In this document: in pieces, positions 5,143 to 8,270 of the stretch
Layout of the letters: every line of letters begins with the position of its first letter
How positions within the stretch are numbered: the stretch's first letter is position 1
Source: an uncultured bacterium
GTDB taxonomy: Bacteria; Cyanobacteriota; Vampirovibrionia; Gastranaerophilales; Gastranaerophilaceae
NCBI GenBank assembly: GCA_900555175.1
Contig: USJT01000040.1
Span: 1 to 8,270 of the forward strand
Direction of reading: 5' to 3'
Length of the DNA: 8,270 nt
The notes under the pieces: model-generated
Database searches by the model: none
What the model was told of the DNA's origin: nothing
Seen by the model: the letters and a program-made list of their open reading frames with translations, nothing else
Position numbers and translations under genes: made by a program

Positions 5143-7128
5143 TTAAATGCTTGTTGATAAAGATGGAGCAATACTGATAAATTGACGAACCAAATCAGCG
5201 TCCCAAAGTTTGCCTGCGCCTTCTTTTAAGATTTCGCATGCTTTTTCAACGCTCATACCTTTACGATAAGGTCTGTCTGAAATAAGTGCATGGTATGTAT
5301 CTGCAACTGCAACAATCCTTGCAGCAAGCGGAATTTCATCGCCTTTCAAATGATCAGGGTATCCGCTTCCGTCAATATGTTCATGGTGATATTTTACGAT
5401 AGGAATTAAATCACGCAAAGCTTCGTTTGGCTTTAACACTTTTTCAGCACCTATTACAGGGTGTTGTTTCATAATTTCCCATTCATCACCTTCAAGTTTG
5501 CCAGGTTTTTTAAGTACGTTTTCAGGAATTCCGATTTTGCCGACATCGTGTAATAATGCGCCAAGTTTAATTCTTTGGACTTCTTCTTCAGGAAGATTAA
5601 CTGCACGTGCAAGAGCTTCCGAATAACGTGAAACTGATGTTGAGTGACCTTTTGTATAAGGATCTTTTGCATCAATTGCGCTTGCTAAAGAGTTTGCAAG
5701 CTCCATAAGGTGATTGTGTGAAACAATTTGTTCATTGTTAAATTTGTGGATAAGTTCTTCGTTAAAATCAATTCCGAGTTGTGAGTGACGTTTTGCAACA
5801 ACTTCAGCAAACGAATTGAGAGCATCATCATCCCAGAAATTGAAATCTGATGAACTTATAATTGCAGACATGCCTTCTTTATAACCTTTTGCCTGAGAAA
5901 TATACATTGCCTGTTCTGCAAGGATTAATAGTTTTTCCTGATCTCTGCTGCATTCAGGATATGTTGCAATTCCGACTGAAACCTTTACAGGTCCGACATC
6001 GTCAACAAAACAACAAGACAGACAATAAGTTATATATTCAGCCAAATACTTGGCATCAGGTGTATTTGTGTCAGGTAAAATTATTGCGATTTCATCTCCG
6101 CCGTAACGTCCTGCTTTGTCTGTACTTCTTATATTTTGTTTAACCTTTTCAGCAAGAAGTTTGATTACCTCATCACCTTTAGCATGACCGAGTTCTCTGT
6201 TAATTTTAGAGATATTATTTACGTCAAGCATAATGATTGATAAATTGGAATCATTTTCTTCTGCTTTTTTAAGTTCTGCTTTAAGCACTTCTTGGAAGCC
6301 TCTGTGTGTATAAAGCCCTGTAAGTGTATCTGTGTTTGCATACTTGTTAGTCTGTTCCAAAAGTTCAACGTTATCCATAAAAAGTGCACAATAATCAGCA
6401 ATAAACGAAAATAGACCGATATGATTGTCTATATCATTCTTACCGATTACCATAACTCCTTTGCAGCCGCTAACGGAATTTAGCGGGAACAAATATGCTG
6501 ATGACGAGTTTAAATAAGGAATATCAAGAAATTTGTTATCATTTCTAACAACCGGTTGAGCAGTCTTAAAACATTCAATAACAGGGTTTGTTTCATCTGA
6601 AAGCAAAAGCTTTGATGTGTATGTGCTGCCCATTGAGTTGAATAATTTTATGTTTATACATTTGGATTTTTCATGGAAAATACCGAATGCTGTGAATGCA
6701 CTTTTCAATCTATCCGTAAACAATTCATGAACGGCTGAAAAAAGTTCATGCACGCTTGTTTTGTTGGATACAACTTCATTCAAACTGTTTACAAGCTCAG
6801 GATAATCAATAACTCTGTGAGAGCTTGCAAGAGTTTGATTCATATAACCTGCATACATTCTGTTAGCGGTTTTGTTAGTGTTGTTGATACGAGCAACAAT
6901 ACTGTCTGTTTCTGCTGCAATAGGGTTTGAAACAGCTTTTGGTTGAGTCGGTTTTTGTTTTTCAGTTTTTTCTGCTGTATCAATTTTTATTGTGGCAGGT
7001 TTTTTCAAGGCAGGTTTTCTAAGCTCATTCAACTGTTTTGCAAGCGGATTGGAAACTGTCTTGTCAGCTTTTTTAGGTTTTTTAGCCTTTATTTCTTTAA
7101 TTTCTTTTTCTTTATTATCGTTCAACAC
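5143..7128 (-). CDS. GAF-GGDEF-HD-GYP cyclic-di-GMP synthase/phosphodiesterase
   Basis: A 661-residue soluble signalling protein. Residues 1-75 are a Lys/Pro-rich, probably disordered tail containing SNPLA and SNPIA. About 106-260 looks like a GAF-type sensor domain. The GGDEF domain (about 262-420) has DTLTGLYTHRGF, N310, GHxxGD (D319), an I-site RSTD (334-337) exactly five residues before the signature, and GGDEI (343-347), where Ile replaces Phe. The HD-GYP domain (about 465-661) keeps its metal ligands: H495, HDVGK (H527, D528), H556, HHE (H581, H582), GSGYP (588-591, with D586) and D610. It may thus make and degrade c-di-GMP, or use a GTP-binding or weak GGDEF to regulate the phosphodiesterase. 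The start is GTG 7128, directly preceded by in-frame TAA. AGGTG is three bases away from GTG but six from TTG 7125, which may be the real start. It is transcribed alone. Confidence 0.92.
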   Translation of the reverse strand: MLNDNKEKEIKEIKAKKPKKADKTVSNPLAKQLNELRKPALKKPATIKIDTAEKTEKQKPTQPKAVSNPIAAETDSIVARINNTNKTANRMYAGYMNQTLASSHRVIDYPELVNSLNEVVSNKTSVHELFSAVHELFTDRLKSAFTAFGIFHEKSKCINIKLFNSMGSTYTSKLLLSDETNPVIECFKTAQPVVRNDNKFLDIPYLNSSSAYLFPLNSVSGCKGVMVIGKNDIDNHIGLFSFIADYCALFMDNVELLEQTNKYANTDTLTGLYTHRGFQEVLKAELKKAEENDSNLSIIMLDVNNISKINRELGHAKGDEVIKLLAEKVKQNIRSTDKAGRYGGDEIAIILPDTNTPDAKYLAEYITYCLSCCFVDDVGPVKVSVGIATYPECSRDQEKLLILAEQAMYISQAKGYKEGMSAIISSSDFNFWDDDALNSFAEVVAKRHSQLGIDFNEELIHKFNNEQIVSHNHLMELANSLASAIDAKDPYTKGHSTSVSRYSEALARAVNLPEEEVQRIKLGALLHDVGKIGIPENVLKKPGKLEGDEWEIMKQHPVIGAEKVLKPNEALRDLIPIVKYHHEHIDGSGYPDHLKGDEIPLAARIVAVADTYHALISDRPYRKGMSVEKACEILKEGAGKLWDADLVRQFISIAPSLSTSI

Positions 7129-7131
7129 TTA

Positions 7132-7136
7132 CACCT
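7132..7136 (-). promoter_or_regulatory. Shine-Dalgarno site of the GGDEF-HD-GYP gene
   Basis: Minus-strand AGGTG, followed by TAA, GTG, TTG. The TAA is in frame and abuts GTG, so translation cannot start further upstream. Spacing is three bases to GTG and six to TTG, which favours TTG, although gene finders would choose GTG. It lies within a short GTGTGTGTGT dinucleotide run. Confidence 0.45.
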
Positions 7137-7269
7137 ACACACACACTTATTTCTTATAAAACTGCTGACAAATTATTTTTGCCCGATATGATGTTTAGTT
7201 TTACATTCCTTAAACTATTTTATAATACTTTTTGTTAAATACAATACGCCATTTAGACGGCAAAACTTA

Positions 7270-7288
7270 CCGTTTTATTATAAAACGG
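7270..7288. promoter_or_regulatory. 19-bp palindrome, candidate operator or hairpin
   Basis: CCGTTTTAT (7270-7278) and ATAAAACGG (7280-7288) are perfect 9-bp arms around one base. On the minus strand a TATAAT (7277-7282) lies at its centre, so a bound repressor would block that box. Related ACGGCAAAAC (7257-7266) lies just left. On the plus strand it could also fold as a hairpin followed, after ATAA, by five T, a weak terminator shape. Function is unknown. Confidence 0.4.
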
Positions 7289-7387
7289 ATAATTTTTCTA
7301 TAAGTTACAACCTATTTAGCAAATCCTATTACACTTGTAGTATAACTCTAATATCTTATTTTTACCAGTCTTTTTATGTCGTTTTTT

Positions 7388-7410
7388 ACACAAATTAATG
7401 TTTTTTGTGT
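7388..7410. repeat. Inverted repeat upstream of the permease promoter
   Basis: ACACAAA (7388-7394) and TTTGTGT (7404-7410) are perfect 7-bp arms around 9 bases. The dyad sits just before the TATAAT at 7419-7424 and covers its -35 region, so it may be an operator. The T run after it also allows a weak hairpin terminator on the plus strand. Confidence 0.3.
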
Positions 7411-7416
7411 TTTTAT

Positions 7417-7424
7417 AGTATAAT
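7417..7424 (+). promoter_or_regulatory. Candidate -10 of the permease gene
   Basis: AGTATAAT contains a perfect TATAAT at 7419-7424. No clear -35 hexamer is found 16-18 bp upstream. If used, transcription would begin near 7431 and give a leader of about 100 nt that includes the inverted repeat at 7453-7504. Confidence 0.4.
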
Positions 7425-7452
7425 TTGAAAAAATATACCCGTTTGCAGGAAG

Positions 7453-7504
7453 TTTTTCTTTTTGGAGTGCAGATATATTTGTGGGTTAAGTCGAAAAAGA
7501 AAAA
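7453..7504 (+). promoter_or_regulatory. Leader inverted repeat before the permease, possible RNA structure
   Basis: TTTTTCTTTTT (7453-7463) and AAAAAGAAAAA (7494-7504) are perfect 11-bp arms around a 30-nt loop that itself has ACCC/GGGT pairing potential with flanking sequence. It lies in the predicted 5' leader, 18 nt before the Shine-Dalgarno site. Homopurine/homopyrimidine arms in AT-rich DNA can arise by chance, and I recognise no known riboswitch consensus. Confidence 0.3.
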
Positions 7505-7533
7505 GTTGCTATATGATTTTATGAGGGGAAATT

Positions 7534-8270
7534 ATGTTAAACGAATTGGTTCATAGTTACGGAATGGTGATATCAGGTGCAATTCTTTTAGTTGCGTATA
7601 TTTTTATAGCTTCCGAAAAAATACAAAAATCCGTCGTTGCGCTTGTCGGAGCTGCTTTGACTATGCTTTTGGGACTTTTGCCGTTTCACGGGCATTATGA
7701 TATTCAGAGTGCAAAATATATAAAATCCGTGTTTGAATATATTGAATTTGATGTAATTTTCTTGCTTGTCGGAATGATGATAATTGTCCATATAGCTGCA
7801 AAAAGCGGAGTATTCAAGTGGATGGCATTGGAGCTTTTGAAATTAACTAAGGGGCATCCGAAACTTGTTTTGTTTGCTCTTGCTTTGTTTACTGCGGTTG
7901 CGTCTGCATTTTTGGATAATGTTACGACTGTTGTTTTGATTATGCCTGTAACTTTTGTTATTGCAAAAGAGTTGGAATGTGATTCAATACCGTTTTTAAT
8001 AACTGAGGTTTTGGCATCGAATATCGGTGGTACTGCTACATTAATCGGTGATCCGCCAAATATTATTATCGGTGCTAAGGCGGGTTTAAGTTTTATGGAT
8101 TTTGTAAATGAGCTTACTTTGATTGTAAGTATTATATTTGTGGTTTGTGTGGGGATTTTGATTTTTATGTTCAGAAACTCTCTCAAGACAACTGCTGATA
8201 AGATGGAGCATATTGCAAATTTAGATAATTCTAAAACAATTACTGATAAAAAACTTATGATACGCTCAAT
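7534..8270 (+). CDS. ArsB/NhaD-type (ion transporter superfamily) permease, 3' end outside the window
   Basis: The frame is open from the ATG to the window end (245 codons plus two bases). It encodes a polytopic membrane protein with hydrophobic segments at about 10-26, 32-50, 72-88, 110-125, 130-145 and 194-213. Two signatures place it in the ArsB/NhaD/SLC13-like superfamily: FLDNVTTVVLIMPV (about 126-138) and SNIGGTATLIGDPPN (162-176), the conserved re-entrant substrate/ion-binding region. Members move arsenite, Na+/H+, or anions such as citrate or sulfate; this one cannot be resolved, and no arsR or ATPase gene adjoins it. After residue 213 a hydrophilic loop (NSLKTTADKMEHIANLDNS) leads toward the missing second half; such proteins usually have over 400 residues. 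AGGGG (7524-7528) five bases before the ATG fixes the start. Confidence 0.88.
   Translation, partial: MLNELVHSYGMVISGAILLVAYIFIASEKIQKSVVALVGAALTMLLGLLPFHGHYDIQSAKYIKSVFEYIEFDVIFLLVGMMIIVHIAAKSGVFKWMALELLKLTKGHPKLVLFALALFTAVASAFLDNVTTVVLIMPVTFVIAKELECDSIPFLITEVLASNIGGTATLIGDPPNIIIGAKAGLSFMDFVNELTLIVSIIFVVCVGILIFMFRNSLKTTADKMEHIANLDNSKTITDKKLMIRS

Larger units (their letters stand above)
7129..7533. other. 405-bp divergent intergenic region
   Basis: No credible gene, tRNA or known riboswitch is seen. The region is very AT-rich, with stops in all frames. It holds the start sites of two diverging genes, several TATAAT-like boxes (plus strand 7221-7226 and 7419-7424; minus strand 7217-7222 and 7277-7282) and three inverted repeats listed separately. 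A weak minus-strand promoter can be drawn with -35 TTGTAT (7239-7244), a 16-bp spacer and -10 TAAAAT (7217-7222), giving a leader of about 80 nt for the c-di-GMP gene. Confidence 0.5.

Noticed and set aside
5862..6143. 93-residue plus-strand open frame
   Set aside because: It is antisense to the GGDEF domain, which is strongly conserved in the other strand, and has no recognisable motif.
7129..7533. Known riboswitch, tRNA or small protein gene
   Set aside because: No cloverleaf, no recognised riboswitch core and no open frame with a ribosome site were found on either strand.
7704..8186. 160-residue minus-strand open frame
   Set aside because: It lies entirely inside the permease gene, whose plus-strand frame carries clear SNIGGTATLIGDPPN and DNVTT signatures. 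The antisense frame is low-complexity (Ser/Thr/Asn/Ile) and has no ribosome site.
7534..8270. Arsenic resistance operon
   Set aside because: The permease has the superfamily signature only. No arsR-type regulator, reductase or ATPase is visible, and Na+/H+ or anion transport is equally likely.

Overview
The window is AT-rich bacterial DNA, densely packed and without mobile elements, CRISPR arrays, tRNA or rRNA that I can recognise. Protein style (a PHP-domain protein, secreted TPR proteins, a soluble GAF-GGDEF-HD-GYP protein with a Lys/Pro-rich tail), the low GC and the weak or absent Shine-Dalgarno sites recall gut Vampirovibrionia/'Melainabacteria' (Gastranaerophilales). That placement is from memory of protein style, not a search, and other low-GC gut lineages are not excluded.

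Layout. (1) 1-1087, plus strand: a PHP-domain metallohydrolase whose 5' part is broken. Coding similarity continues upstream of the first ATG, then falls into another frame, and the first HxH metal motif cannot be found. (2) 1084-1635, minus strand: a small YwqK/RHS-like repeat protein, converging on the PHP gene with a shared TTAA stop. (3) 1636-1704: a compact divergent promoter region with mirror-image -10 boxes lying so close to the ATGs that both transcripts may be leaderless. (4) 1705-5112, plus strand: a tight four-gene cluster of secreted TPR protein, exported calcineurin-like phosphoesterase (ATGA overlap), cytoplasmic metallo-beta-lactamase-fold hydrolase (10-nt gap) and a second short secreted TPR protein (21-nt gap). 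(5) 5108-5142: an inverted repeat between convergent stops. (6) 5143-7128, minus strand: a GAF-GGDEF-HD-GYP cyclic-di-GMP enzyme. (7) 7129-7533: a 405-bp divergent intergenic region holding several dyads and candidate promoters. (8) 7534 to the end, plus strand: the first 245 codons of an ArsB/NhaD-type ion permease, cut by the window edge.

How they may work together. The four-gene cluster joins two metal-dependent hydrolases of families that often act on phosphodiesters, one predicted outside and one inside the membrane, flanked by two exported TPR scaffold proteins. The cyclic-di-GMP gene next to it converges on the cluster rather than being co-transcribed, so any shared signalling role is inference. 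Nothing here proves a new system. The TPR-phosphoesterase-MBL-TPR cluster and the mirror-image leaderless-type promoters are the parts most worth following up.
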